A stretch of DNA of 64,000 nt from NCBI GenBank assembly GCA_012934845.2, contig WNNJ02001187.1, forward strand, positions 124,001-188,000. Reading direction: 5' to 3'. Positions 23,312-33,384 of the stretch are shown here, piece after piece; position 1 is the stretch's first letter; each line of letters opens with the position of its first letter. The translations under genes were made by a program, and so were the position numbers. Source of the DNA: Pomphorhynchus laevis (lineage: Eukaryota > Acanthocephala > Palaeacanthocephala > Echinorhynchida > Pomphorhynchidae). Under the pieces are notes generated by a model. It did not search any database. It was not told where the DNA came from and saw only the letters and a program-made list of their open reading frames with translations.

Positions 23312-23338
23312 AATTAGAGGCCCTGAAGGCCTCTAATT
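23312..23338. repeat. Palindrome interrupting an ORF, 11-base arms
   Basis: AATTAGAGGCC / GGCCTCTAATT, 5-base loop. It falls exactly where the 23955-23338 frame ends and before the same protein resumes in another frame. Confidence 0.85.
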
Positions 23339-23955
23339 CAACAAATACCTAATAGTTCATCAATAGTTTTCGATATTCCCTCGGCAGACATTTTATCGGA
23401 GCACCCATTTACCGTTGCAATCAACGTTTTTCCGACCTGCTCACGTGCTAGCCGTTTAAGAAGTGATCTCGCTATATCCGCCCAGGAGTTTGTGAAGCCA
23501 GGCTTCGAATTTATTTGATCATGAGTATTCAACTTGGAAGCGCTATTCATCCTATCTTCAAGTGAAGCAATCTTCGACTGCAAAGTTGTCTTGGCTGAAA
23601 TAGAGCACATATTTAAATGAGTACAATACGGACAAAATATTTTGCAGGTAAGACAATCCTTAGGAAGTACTCGGGGTAGCCAAATTTTAATATTTACGGG
23701 GCAATCATTGTTTGAACAAGCAATTAACTTTTCCAAACCTGGTATATGTTCAGACAACGAAGTTTGAGAGCTGGAAGTTTGATCCCTATTTAAGCAACCA
23801 ACAGCACTACATGCAGCGCATAACCTGTCTGCTTTAACACATACACAGCCCTTGCACTTGGCAAAAGAACCATTGCATCTGCAACACTTCTCAGTCTGTG
23901 ATGATGACTCAAGTTGAGGTCCGCTCAAAACAGGAATATCTTCATTAACATCCAT

Positions 23956-24200
23956 TCAGTGTATTAGTTTTCGTTGTCGTTAAAACTCGTTGTTGCAGAT
24001 TTCCGAAGCTCGTTGATCGATTAAAAAATAAGCTTGTTGAATTTTGATAATCCTCGTTGTATTAGTTTTCGTTGTTGTATGTTATGATCTTGTAAGTAGT
24101 TAGTAATCAAGTAGTTAGTTTTCGTTGTCGCCGAAACTCGTTGCTGCAGATTTTGTAAGTAGTTATTATCAAGATCATTTGAACTTGCGTGTTTAAGCTC
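23956..24200 (-). promoter_or_regulatory. E2 5' leader with two ACTACTTACAA motifs
   Basis: Plus-strand TTGTAAGTAGTTA(GTAATC) occurs at about 24089 and 24154. Between and around them are reiterated TCGTTGTCG and CTCGTTG(T/C)TGCAGAT words. The same GAAATCTGCAACAACGAG-type text reappears on the plus strand at 26930-26990. Confidence 0.5.
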
Positions 24201-24329
24201 TTAAAACATGTTTGTTCTTAAAATAATAATATTTTTTGCCGTTTTTTGCAAAAAAAAAAAAACAAAATTTAAATCTTATCGATTATGACCATGCTCAGCG
24301 GGTCATTTTGACATAGGGTGAAAAGCCCT

Positions 24330-24560
24330 GGCAAAAGCGCTACTCCTGTCTGGACGATCTCAGGTCGAACGATGTCCCCTGATGCACATCGATGCAACTC
24401 GACATAGGACAATCCCAATTACTCGTTTCAAGCGACATATGCATTCGGCGTAAGTTTTGTCTTCTGATTTCGTGGTTTGCAACCTCGCGATTTGTTGAAG
24501 TACCCGTCGTGCAACCATACCAATGCCGCCCGAGGTGGAATAACTTATTTTCATCTGTCT
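24330..24560 (-). pseudogene. E-family C-terminal fragment
   Basis: The minus frame 24554-24360 has STSGGIGMVARRVLQQIARL, then a YAECICRLKR block and CRVASMCIRG. This is the same tail as 45663-45959 (STTGGIGKAVMQL) and 7734-7961. No RT or endonuclease core is attached. Confidence 0.6.
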
Positions 24561-24634
24561 TGAATTATTGCTCGACAGTATCCTATCTCGTTAGTAATGA
24601 GGAAGAGCTATGAATTGAACAGATATTAAGATGT

Positions 24635-24850
24635 TCGTCTAAACGGGTTCCGGCCCTCTATAATCTAACCTATGAAGAGAGATTAAGTCGTCTTTATATG
24701 CAACCATGACCTTCACTCAGGGCACTAAACGACCTCAAGACAATTGAGTGTGAAATACATAATGATCGTGATCCGATACGGTGCCAATTCCGAATTCGCG
24801 AAGACTCAAGATTACATGGACAATCATTGATTCTGAGATGTATAAAATAA
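24635..24850 (+). pseudogene. CR1-like RT C-terminal scrap
   Basis: The plus-strand reading PLYNLTYEERLSRLYMQP, then HGQSLILRC, resembles the LPYEDRLRSLGLET and RGHSLTIRR region at the end of CR1-type ORF2. One stop codon. 24850-25160 is AT-rich with nothing recognised; it is the 3' side of the CNPase gene. Confidence 0.45.
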
Positions 24851-25166
24851 ATATCATTTCATTTATTTTTTATTATTCTACTTTTTTGTAATTTGTAAAG
24901 GTGTCTTCTGAGCTATGCTCTCTGATATTCGAGTAATAATATCGGCTGATAACTTTAAAATCATGCGGATCATTATCTATAAAGGTTAAATTAGTCACCT
25001 TATTCTAGGAAATGGTTGTAATTTGACAATTAAATAGCTATGTTTAAATATAATAGTCAAACATTTGATATTTACTAAATTCATATTTACAGTAAATTAT
25101 TGCGATATTCATTCTTCATTTCCAATATACATTATCTGATCTAGGTAATTAACATTGAGTATGCTT

Positions 25167-26381
25167 TTAAACAGCTGGACCTAAAATTCCACTAATTGTT
25201 AACGGGTTCTCAAAGTAGATAGCAACTGTGCTTCGCTCTTGTATAATTTGAACTGGCATATGTGTTAATTTGTCATTCCATTTAGTTATCAGTACGCTTT
25301 CGTATATTTGTCCAAATTTATTGTCACACTCAAGCCTTATTAGGTTAATCATGGCACTTCCAGTGCAAACATTGCTTATACCATAATCTGTCCATAGAGT
25401 AATATGTGCGTAACCTGTATCATCACAAGTCGGATGACAGTATGTATTTCCTTTGCACCTACCATTTTTATTGAAATAACTAGTGTTAAACCATAAATCG
25501 TTTAATCTGTGTTCAACAGGTACTTTCACGCGTGCCGACCAGCATTTATCAGTAAACAACAATCCCACAATAAGCAAGTCGTAAATGCGACCCTGGTTTT
25601 CGAAGAATCGATCCTTGTAACAATTCCATTTATCACCTAAATCTGGTATAAAGCATAGGGTACAATGAAGAATCAATCTTTCAGCTTTAGCTTGATTTGT
25701 GCCACTGACGTTGTTATTATTCAGTTGCTTTTTAAATGCAACAGACATTACAGCAAATTGATTAGCAATTTGATTAAGTGAACTGCATTGCTTTTCATTG
25801 AAGAACAATGCCCAATACTTGTATCTTATCGGACAGAACCATTTTAGAAATTGTGTAATGCAACTTTGACTCACGTTGTGCATGTTGCGAGTAGCAAGAT
25901 GAATGGGACAAAATGCCCATGGTGTTGTAGTTTCAGCAAAAATAATATAATATCCGTATTTACGTGCTAGTTGAACATATGGTTCAATTTCCCTTGACCA
26001 GCGAATGTTAGTATTGTCAATTATTATTGTTCTTACGTTTAGGTTCATAGCAGTTTCGACATCTTGTTGGCACATCATATGCGCATATTTGAGTTCGCTC
26101 TTATTAAACTTATATTGTGGCATTGATGATCCAGGGCAGTAACGAAGAAAGTAATGATCAGCACTAGCCAAAACATGAACCGGATATAGTCGACATATTT
26201 TTTCGGCAAGTGTAGATTTTCCACTACCTGGTAGACCTCTCAGGATAATTAACACACGGGTTTGCAAAAGGTATTCTAAACTATCGGCTTTATTCATATA
26301 CCAGTAATCTTCATTTTTAATCAGATTAGATGGTCGAGTATCTTCTTTACATCGACATTGGTTACGTCTTTTAATAGACAT
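25167..26381 (-). CDS. CNP: 2',3'-cyclic-nucleotide 3'-phosphodiesterase-like protein (CNPase)
   Basis: 404 residues, one uninterrupted frame. Residues 44-180 form a polynucleotide-kinase-like P-loop domain: LRGLPGSGKSTLA at 47-59 (Walker A K55/S56), ASADHYF near 72-78 and IIDNTNI at 120-126. Residues 237-400 match the 2H phosphoesterase half of CNPase with both HxT motifs, LHCTL (H239/T241) and AHITLW (H326/T328). Family knowledge: CNPase converts 2',3'-cyclic nucleotides to 2'-nucleotides and is related to RNA-repair enzymes. The middle segment (FLKWFCPIRYKYWALFFNEK) aligns in order with the vertebrate linker. The P-loop domain alone resembles N4BP2-like kinases; the second HxT half argues for CNPase. 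No intron is visible. Confidence 0.85.
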   Translation of the reverse strand: MSIKRRNQCRCKEDTRPSNLIKNEDYWYMNKADSLEYLLQTRVLIILRGLPGSGKSTLAEKICRLYPVHVLASADHYFLRYCPGSSMPQYKFNKSELKYAHMMCQQDVETAMNLNVRTIIIDNTNIRWSREIEPYVQLARKYGYYIIFAETTTPWAFCPIHLATRNMHNVSQSCITQFLKWFCPIRYKYWALFFNEKQCSSLNQIANQFAVMSVAFKKQLNNNNVSGTNQAKAERLILHCTLCFIPDLGDKWNCYKDRFFENQGRIYDLLIVGLLFTDKCWSARVKVPVEHRLNDLWFNTSYFNKNGRCKGNTYCHPTCDDTGYAHITLWTDYGISNVCTGSAMINLIRLECDNKFGQIYESVLITKWNDKLTHMPVQIIQERSTVAIYFENPLTISGILGPAV

Positions 26382-26800
26382 TGCGACTCTTTAAATCAAC
26401 AGATAACAGTTAAATCTAAAAGTAGAGTTCGAATTGAACTTTACATTTAAACTAGAGATTATCATTCTGTATTGCCACTAAATTATGTGGTTAACAGACA
26501 GTTATTAAGCTATAATGCCTTAATTATATAATTAAGACAATATAATTATAATACAATTATATATTCTGACCATATTTTAATAAAGATTAAAGTTCTGGTC
26601 ATATTTTTATAGGGATTACTAACCATATTTTAATGGAATACCTTTATACTTAATTTTTGTAACTTGTTGACCTCGATATAATTGTCTACAGTGTCAATGA
26701 GAAATTAACAAAGCCATTTTTTTCACAAAGTTATATTAAGTTAACACTAGTTAACTTAGTTACATTTAGTTAATACTGTTATTTTAGCACAGGTTAAAAT
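26382..26800. other. AT-rich intergenic upstream of CNPase
   Basis: Very AT-rich, with short repeated words such as ATATTTTAAT and GTTAACTTAGTT. It probably includes the CNPase promoter, which reads leftward, but no specific site can be supported. Confidence 0.4.
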
Positions 26801-27000
26801 AACTGTCTTGGTGATTATAAATACTTACAATTATAACTATTTACAACTGGACAAAAAAGTTTTCGTGAATATAAATACACTTTAGCACACACAGAAGAGC
26901 TCATTTAAGCCCTCAACGAGCTTCTTTTTATCGCTCAAAGAGCTTCAGAAATCTTCAGCAACAAGTTTCAACAACGAACTGCTTAAAAGTTTCGGATCAT
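26800..27000 (+). repeat. E-family 5' leader fragment
   Basis: Contains GATTATAAATACTTACAATT and AACTATTTACAAC, then AGAGCTTCAGAAATCTTCAG and CAACAAGTTTCAACAACGAA. The latter match the E2 leader read in element sense (24000-24060). No coding part follows; D2 begins at about 27040. Confidence 0.5.
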
Positions 27001-27039
27001 GTAATATATCCCCACTTGAGGTAGAATAATTTATTAAAC

Positions 27040-28465
27040 GTGGCAAATGCGTGCCAGCTGCACGATTACAAGTCCACTAACAAAAAAATGAAAAAAGTCA
27101 AGCAGATAAATCGTTTAAATGGGAGCGGATTTGGCGTTTGAAGCACGGCTGGGAAAGTGATTGGCGTATATGAATAGGCAGATGATTTCACGATAGAGGA
27201 GCAGCCACCAGGAAGGAGCGGAGTCCAAAGGAGGTAGAGTAGTTTTGGACATGTAAAAGAAGGGAATTACAGGAACGCAAGGAACAGTAAACAGGACGAG
27301 AATTGTCGAGAAAAGGAAGGTTGAGAAATGAAGGGGTATGAAGAGTTACAAGGCGGAAAGCAACGATAGGAAGACGAATTTGAACACGACAATAAATTGT
27401 AGGCAAATAGAGAGAAGCAAGATGGTAGGATGTATGATCAAAACGACGAAGACGGAGGAGAATTCGGACAGCTGCGTTGACGATGTGTTGTAGGGGAAGA
27501 AGAGTGGATTTAGGTGAGTTGGAAAATAGACTAAGACAATAATCGAGTCTAGAAAAAAGGAGAGAAGATATGAGAGTCATACAAGAAGGGAAATCGATCA
27601 ATCTACGAACTTGACGGAGGTTGCGGAGTATCAAGGTAGATGAGCGTACTTTATCTCTAACGAAAGGTTTAAGTGAAAGTCGGTTGTCAAAATAGAAGCC
27701 ATAGAAAACGAGATTGTCAACGATAGGAAGAATTGTAGAATTTAATGATACGGAGAAAGGTTCGAAACCGAGGCGTTGAGGTAGGATCCACATAATTTTG
27801 GATTTATCAGGATTCAGAGAAAGGCGAAGGTAAGAAAGATGATTGGAAATTGAGACAAGACAGTCGGAAGCAGAAACACTAAGATCGTGAATACGATAAA
27901 CAGTTGCATGAGCATAAATGAGAATGTCATCAGCATATTGCATAACATGGAAGTTAAATTTATGAGAAATCGAAGACAAATCACCAAGAAGAAGAGAGAA
28001 AAGTATAGGGCCTAATACGGAGCCTTGTGGAACACCGGACGGAATGGACGAAGGATGGGAGAGAAGAGTTAGAATATACGCGAAATGTACGGTTTGATAG
28101 ATATGAAGAAAACCATGATACAGTGGATAAAGATAAGCCATAATCATGACGAAGGCGATGGAGAAGAATCGAGTGATCGACGATGTCAAAAGCAGACGAT
28201 AGATCAAGAGAAACTATGACACTACATAATTTATGATCGCGCGATATGATTAAGTCCTTATAAACTTTAAGACATGCGATTTCGGTAGAGTAATTAGAGC
28301 GAAAAGCGGCTTGGAAGGGAGGAAATAAGTTAGAGGAATAGAGATATGTATTAACTTGCTTAAGAACGAGACGCTCAAGGAGTTTAGAGAGGGTTGGGAG
28401 AAGTGAAATAGGACGGTACAAAGATGGCAGTGAGGAGTCGAGATATTGCTTTTTGATGAGAGTAC
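27040..28465 (-). pseudogene. D2: 5'-truncated D element (RT half)
   Basis: Carries SYRPISLLPTLSKLLER (here LYRPISLL), FRSNYSTEIACLKVYKDL, LDLSSAFDIVDHSI, then in another frame GVPQGSVLGPILFSLLLGDL, YADDILIYAH and DYCLSLFSNSPKS (339-residue frame 28207-27188). It is 5'-truncated inside RT near 28465 and ends at the conserved 3' hairpin (27050-27064). It is nearly the same as D1 over 18565-19990, including the frameshift before GVPQGS, but has different flanks. It was therefore copied from an already defective source or mobilised in trans. Confidence 0.85.
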
Positions 28466-28634
28466 TTGATGCAAACAACCGTCTCAATTCCAACGTGAAC
28501 ATTGCATTTTTAATATAATTTACAAGGTAAGGGCCCATTTGAGGGTAACCAATTCTTTGTATGTTGGTAATAAAATATCTTCTGTGAAAAAATAAATAAA
28601 ATAAATAAAATAAAATAAATTTACACCAGAGTGT

Positions 28635-28875
28635 AAAAAATTAAAATTAAAAAATTAAATTATTAGTTTAGCTAATTCAACTAGCTAAAATGGTCTTGAT
28701 TATAAAAAACTCTTACACGTTGAAGCACTAGTTGGGGAATAACTACAGCCAGAGTTTAAAAAATTAAAATTAAAAAATTAAATTATTAGTTTAGCTAATT
28801 TAACTAGCTAAAATTGTCTCGATTATAAAAAAACTCTTACACGTTGAAGCACTAGTTTGGGAAGAACTACAGCCA
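28635..28875 (+). repeat. E4 5' direct repeat, about 119 bp x 2
   Basis: Two near-identical units each containing ATTATTAGTTTAGCTAATT, TTGATTATAAAAAACTCTTA-type and ACACGTTGAAGCACTAGTT words. It lies upstream of the CXC ORF at 29000. Before it, 28466-28634 is an AT-rich join with (AAATA)n and nothing else recognised. Confidence 0.8.
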
Positions 28876-28999
28876 GCATTAGAGATCAACTTCAAAAAAT
28901 ATTTACAGCTTAAGCATACAATAAATAACATACAATTAAAACACTCTATCGGCATTCAGCACAACAACTACAATCTAAACAACCACACCGATAATATTT

Positions 29000-29155
29000 A
29001 TGGTGCGAGGCAAACCGTCAAGCCAGCATCTGTGTTGTACATGCAATAGATCGGCAGCAGTTTGCAAAGGATGTAAATGCGCAAAAGCAGGTCGTTCATG
29101 CACCAACTGCAGATCAACAAATTGTCGCATTATGCATAACCTGGCACCGCCTTAA
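29000..29155 (+). CDS. E4 CXC mini-ORF (51 aa)
   Basis: The ATG at 29000 opens MVRGKPSSQHLCCTCNRSAA, followed by VCKGCKCAKAGRSCTNCRST and NCRIMH, then stops at 29153-29155. The start and spacing match the E1 protein (MTRGKPSNTTRCCDCN) and E5 (MPREIPSSSIKCCNCN). The stop truncates a protein that is 207 residues in E1. Coding traces continue to 29753 in other frames (SFVHPKCIRKTCEILKRK). Zinc-binding by the CXC unit is inferred. Confidence 0.7.
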   Translation: MVRGKPSSQHLCCTCNRSAAVCKGCKCAKAGRSCTNCRSTNCRIMHNLAPP

Positions 29156-29745
29156 CTTTCACATGAATCAGTGCTTGGTGAAAACATCAATCCATATTTG
29201 GCACATACAAATTCGTTGAAACCGAGCACGAGTAACCAAGATATCTTGACGGTCCCGCAAAGAATTCTCCGATCTCGAACAATGTCACAGCATTGAGCAG
29301 GCCCATAATCAACGATCCAACCAATATAAACCCGTAAATGCAAACAGATCAACACCGATCGATCAAATTGACAAATCCTACGACATTCAACAACTAAACC
29401 CCCAAGAATGCTTGCTCACACATCGCTCAGCAAACGGCTTAGGGTATCGACGAAATATACAACAAGGTCATTCAATGGACACCAAATCTCTTTTGCTCCC
29501 CCTGTTTGTACGGCCAGTCACAAATTTGTAGCTATTCTGGCGTCACTGTACTCACAAGCAACTGTTGAGCGCGATCACGATTACCCTGTCTAATGAAGGC
29601 CGTGGTATTTCCGCAGCTAATCTTACAGCGCATCCAATCTGCCAAAGTTTCGTACATCCGAAATGTATTAGAAAGACGTGTGAAATTCTGAAACGAAAAA
29701 CAATACAGTATTCTATACGGCGAGGCTCACTACTACCAATGCCAA

Positions 29746-30783
29746 TTGACTAGTAGACGCTCACTTCAGCCCAAGGAATTGATTAACCGCTACCAACAAC
29801 TTCTCACAGCAGGAAAAGTTACGGCGTTCACATCTGTCTTGGAGGAAAATTCGTCAGCAGTAGTACTACGTCCGGATGAAGTCGTGAACGGTAGATCAGT
29901 CAAATCACAACTTCAAGATCTTCACCCACTTGCGAAAACTCCCCCTAAAGAAGCATTACTTACATCCTTTCACCCTAATTCAAAAGTACATCACTCATGT
30001 CGTTTTTACACAATCGACAAAAATAGTATTATCACGGCTAGTGGACGAACAAAAGGTGGCGCTGGGCCGTCTGGCCTCGACTCAGCTTCCTGGCCTATCA
30101 TGCTAATTCGCTTCGAATACCACCATCGTCTACATGCTGACCAGCTACCGTCACCAGACATAAAGATATTTTATGACGGAATGAGGGTGCTTAGATCTGC
30201 AGTCGGTATACCCGAATATGAAGCAGCGGAACTCAGCCAACGTGTGGATGCATGGGCAACATTACTAAGCCGTCTAGGCGAGGTCGCAAAAATCGACTCA
30301 CACGTAGCCTATGCAGGACTAACACACGTCATACAAGCAAAGTGGATTTATACCATAAGAACAATGAAGTGCGACAATGATCTTTTAAAAGGCATATCCG
30401 AGCAATTGAATAAAGAGCTCCTGAACAACATAACAGAATTGCCAATCGAAAATGGATGGGAAACCATCGTGACATCCCCTCTAGGTATGGGTGGTCTAGG
30501 AGTTCACGACCCCTCCCTAACCGCTCGTCCAAACTACGATCTCTCACAATCAATTAGCAACACCCACGAGTTGGAAATTACCGGACAGACTTTGCGCGAC
30601 ATGCAATTAAAACAAATCAAACAGCTAGCAACATGTCGTGATAATATACAAAACAAACAGTTGTCAGATGCCCTTCTTAAAATGAATATAGTTGCCCAAA
30701 CCGATGATGACACGGCTGCCCATGTCATCATCAAGTCTGATATTAATAGAGACTTTTCTATTGATGTAACACCTAGCAAGTGA
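29746..30783 (+). pseudogene. E4 RT protein lacking its catalytic core
   Basis: A 345-residue open frame. Residues about 101-117 have TKGGAGPSGLDSASWPI, the RT entry motif, but the sequence then jumps near 30117 straight to the post-RT region (MRVLRSAVGIPEYEAAELSQ, SHVAYAGLTHVIQAKWIYTI, SPLGMGGLGVHDPSLTA). The LDAENAF, QGDP and YADD boxes of E1 are absent, so an in-frame internal deletion has removed the active site while leaving the frame open. The last 15-20 codons read into the antisense C element. Not an active RT. Confidence 0.75.
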
Positions 30784-32475
30784 ATTCTACTTTCAAATGG
30801 TAAGCCTATTATCGAGTGAACCAAATGCGTTGCTTTGTGTAGCACCTTTTCAATATTCGTATTCTCAGTTTTTGATTGAGGATGCATGGTTTGCGATGCA
30901 TATAACACTTGACTCAGAATCAACGATTCGTTAAGTGGTTTAAATGACGGAATGTCGACTCTGCGAATAGTTCTGCGTAGCATAGCAAGAATTTGTAAGA
31001 ACTCAGTTTTGACTACAGCTGAGTTGATATTTGTTTTTAGGTCATGTGTTATTATTTACTTAGGTCCTTGTAAGAGTTACCACGTTTATTTGCCTTTCGC
31101 TTACTTCATAGTTTGCAATATGTCGCCTGCGCCCAATGTGCATATGATCACATTTTTCTGGGTTTATAGTCAGATTCATTGCACCTGCCCAATGCTGCAG
31201 GTTCGATATGTCCAATTGTAGGATGTGCACGTCGTTGTCGTTTTTGATGGCCCGACAAATTTTAATATCATCCGCATATAAAATACAGTCAGAAGCTATA
31301 AGTGGTGTTACGCTATTGATGTATATATTAAAGAGCGTTGGGGTAAGAATTGAACCTTGTGGAACGCCAGAGTGTAGTTGAATGTTAGATGAAAACGAGT
31401 CCTATTTTAACCGTAAATGAGCGGCTGTATAAGTCAGAAATCCAATAGAGGATGCAAGTGTGCACTTCAATGTCATATAATTTACCGATAAGGATTGAAT
31501 GGTCTACTCGATCAAATGCTCGCGATAAATCAAAAAAGACAATGTCAACGTCGTTTCCGGCATCTATCGAAGAGGCCCAGCTGTGTCTCGCGGTGAGTAA
31601 GTTTGTCGTAGTGGATCTTAATTTACGGAAACCATGTTGTTGATTATTCATGATTCCCTTCCTGTTGAAGAGTGTCTCCAATTCAGCAAGCACTGTTCGC
31701 TCCAAGAGTTTGCAAGATATGCATGTAAGGCTGATTGAACGGTAGTTCGATAAACGTGATTTATTTCCTTTCTTATAGATCGGGTACACTATTGCAGTTC
31801 TCCAGTCATCAAGTAAGGTCGATGTATATAACGAGGCGACAAATAAGCGATGAAGAGGTGTACACACAGTGGTAGCGAGTTCACGTAGGGCAATTGACGG
31901 TCTGGCCCAGAAGAATTAGTTCTTGGTAGTCTTCTTAGTTTCGAGAATACATTATTCAGTTGAACGATTTTTAGGAATTCGTCAAGATTAGCTGAGGTAT
32001 TATTCCTTTCGAAACGTCCAAACGTTACCTTCTTACTGAATGATGACGGGTTCGCCATTGCAAATTCGTTTGCAAATAAATCAGAAATCGATTTTTGGTC
32101 GCATACCAAGTTATCCGCATCGTCCAATACGCATTGTAGTTAAGCGTGTCTTGATTTGCTCTGCTTGGTTACAAACGAATAGAATCGCTTTGGGTCAGAT
32201 CGAATTTGGGAACATAGATTATTCAGGAATGCCCGTTGCTCATTACGTTTAATTGACGTCGCGTAGTTTCGAGCTTTTCTGTAAACCTCGAAAGTGCCGT
32301 GCCCAGTTCTGTATTTGTGAAAATCCAAGTTGCGTTTTTTGATTGCCTGTCTTACAGAGTGTACGAGTCACTGAGTTGCTTGCCTCGGTTTCGTTTTTAC
32401 GCTCATGGTCGTAAATATACACGACCCGTGAATAACATGAAAATTTTGAATAAACGAGAAAATTGAATAACAACT
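30720..32475 (-). pseudogene. C element: RT half of a CR1-like element
   Basis: Minus-strand pieces: YRKARNYATSIKRNEQRAFL and RSDPKRFYSFVTKQSKSR (32328-32140); NVFSKLRRLPRTNSSGPDRQ (32127-31789); AIVYPIYKKGNKSRLSNYRS, QHGFRKLRST, FFDLSRAFDRVDHSI (31867-31385); GVPQGSILTPTLFNIYINS and LYADDIK (about 31370-31255); LHKATHLVHSIIGLPFESRI (30983-30800). The endonuclease is missing and there are several frameshifts. It differs from A, B and D in its TNSSGPD and TPTLFN boxes. Its 3' end meets the E4 ORF tail to tail. Confidence 0.75.
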
Positions 32476-32650
32476 CTTATCTTGACAGGTATAGCTAATA
32501 AGTTAAATTCGGATCTATTATCTATAATATTGTTTTTATTCATTAAGATACTTTTAATTAATTTCCAAAAATATTTCTCAAACGTGAATATTGGTGATTC
32601 TTGACATTCTCTACAAATTTACTTTTATCTAATAGTTGTGTCATGAATGC

Positions 32651-32708
32651 ATTGTTAACATCTTAACAACGATGTTAACAATTATAGGAACCTGGGGAAG
32701 GTTCCTAT
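32651..32708. repeat. Two adjacent palindromes
   Basis: ATTGTTAACATC / GATGTTAACAAT (32651-32662, 32671-32682; 8-base loop), then ATAGGAACCT / AGGTTCCTAT (32684-32693, 32699-32708; 5-base loop). They lie between the C remnant and D3. The rest of 32476-32740 is AT-rich and unrecognised. Confidence 0.85.
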
Positions 32709-32742
32709 TTTCTAAGGAGATCTGTTTAAAAAAATATTTATT

Positions 32743-33380
32743 TTAGCGTGGCAAATGCGTGCCAGCGCATGCTTACATGACCACAACAAAACAAAAATAT
32801 AAATCATGTGTCGAGAAGGTGTGAACGAAGGTGGTGTTTGAATGTGATAAAGGAGGGTGCGCGCCGGACGTCGAGAGGGAGTTGATTCCAGGCGAGTAGG
32901 GCGGCGACTGGAAAGATCGAAGACCGTAGTTGTTAGAGTAATTGGGATGTGGAATAGGAGGGTATGACGGAAACGCAGCGATAGCGAGGTGGGGCAAGTG
33001 TCGTCTAAGAAAGGAAGGTTGATGAACGATGGGAGCCGACAGCGATGAGACGAACAGTTACGAGAAGAAAACGGAGTTTGATGCGGATGTGGATGGTGGG
33101 CCAGGAGAGTTGGGCAAAATATGTGAATGTGTAATCAAAGCGACGGAGACGAAAGAGCACTCGAACGGCGGAGTTGATTATTCGTTGTAGGCGTAGGATG
33201 ATGGATTTTGAATAATTGGCAAAAATGCTAAGGCAGTAATCGATTTTAGGGAAAAGAAGCGATAAAGAAGAGATATACAAGAACGGAAGTTGATAAGAAG
33301 GCGGATACAGCGGATGTCACGGAGAATTAAGTTAGACAAGCGGACCTTGTCACGGACGAATGGTTTAAGGGAAAGGTTAT
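32743..33380 (-). pseudogene. D3: 3' D fragment, inverted partner of D4
   Basis: The minus strand reads NLSLKPFVRDKVRLSNLILR (33465-33178) then PKIDYCLSIFANYSKSIILR (33280-33005), ending in the D 3' hairpin word near 32754-32772. It is head-to-head with D4; the arms 32743-33380 and about 33740-34385 are inverted repeats with small differences. RT catalytic boxes are missing. Confidence 0.8.
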
Positions 33381-33384
33381 CTGA

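Larger units (their letters stand above)
23019..23955 (-). pseudogene. CXC plus ORF1-like nucleic-acid-binding protein (E2)
   Basis: The 205-residue frame 23955-23338 begins MDVNEDIPVL and has CCRCNGSFAKCKGCVCVKAD and LCAACSAVGCLNR (CXC unit). It then has a second Cys-rich finger (CSNNDCPVN, CLTCKIFCPYC) and a coiled-coil-like stretch (TLQSKIASLEDRMNSAS). The frame is broken at a palindrome (23312-23338) and resumes at 23255-23019 with IGITLTYSDIKRIVRLTSQK and HPWVKVRLNEYHVQSIIK, which resembles the RRM-like part of LINE ORF1 proteins. So a CXC domain is joined to an ORF1-type protein. No RT follows. Confidence 0.6.

Noticed and set aside
25167-26381. N4BP2-like kinase identity for the P-loop gene
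   Set aside because: The C-terminal half carries both HxT motifs of a 2H phosphoesterase and aligns in order with CNPase; N4BP2-type proteins lack that.
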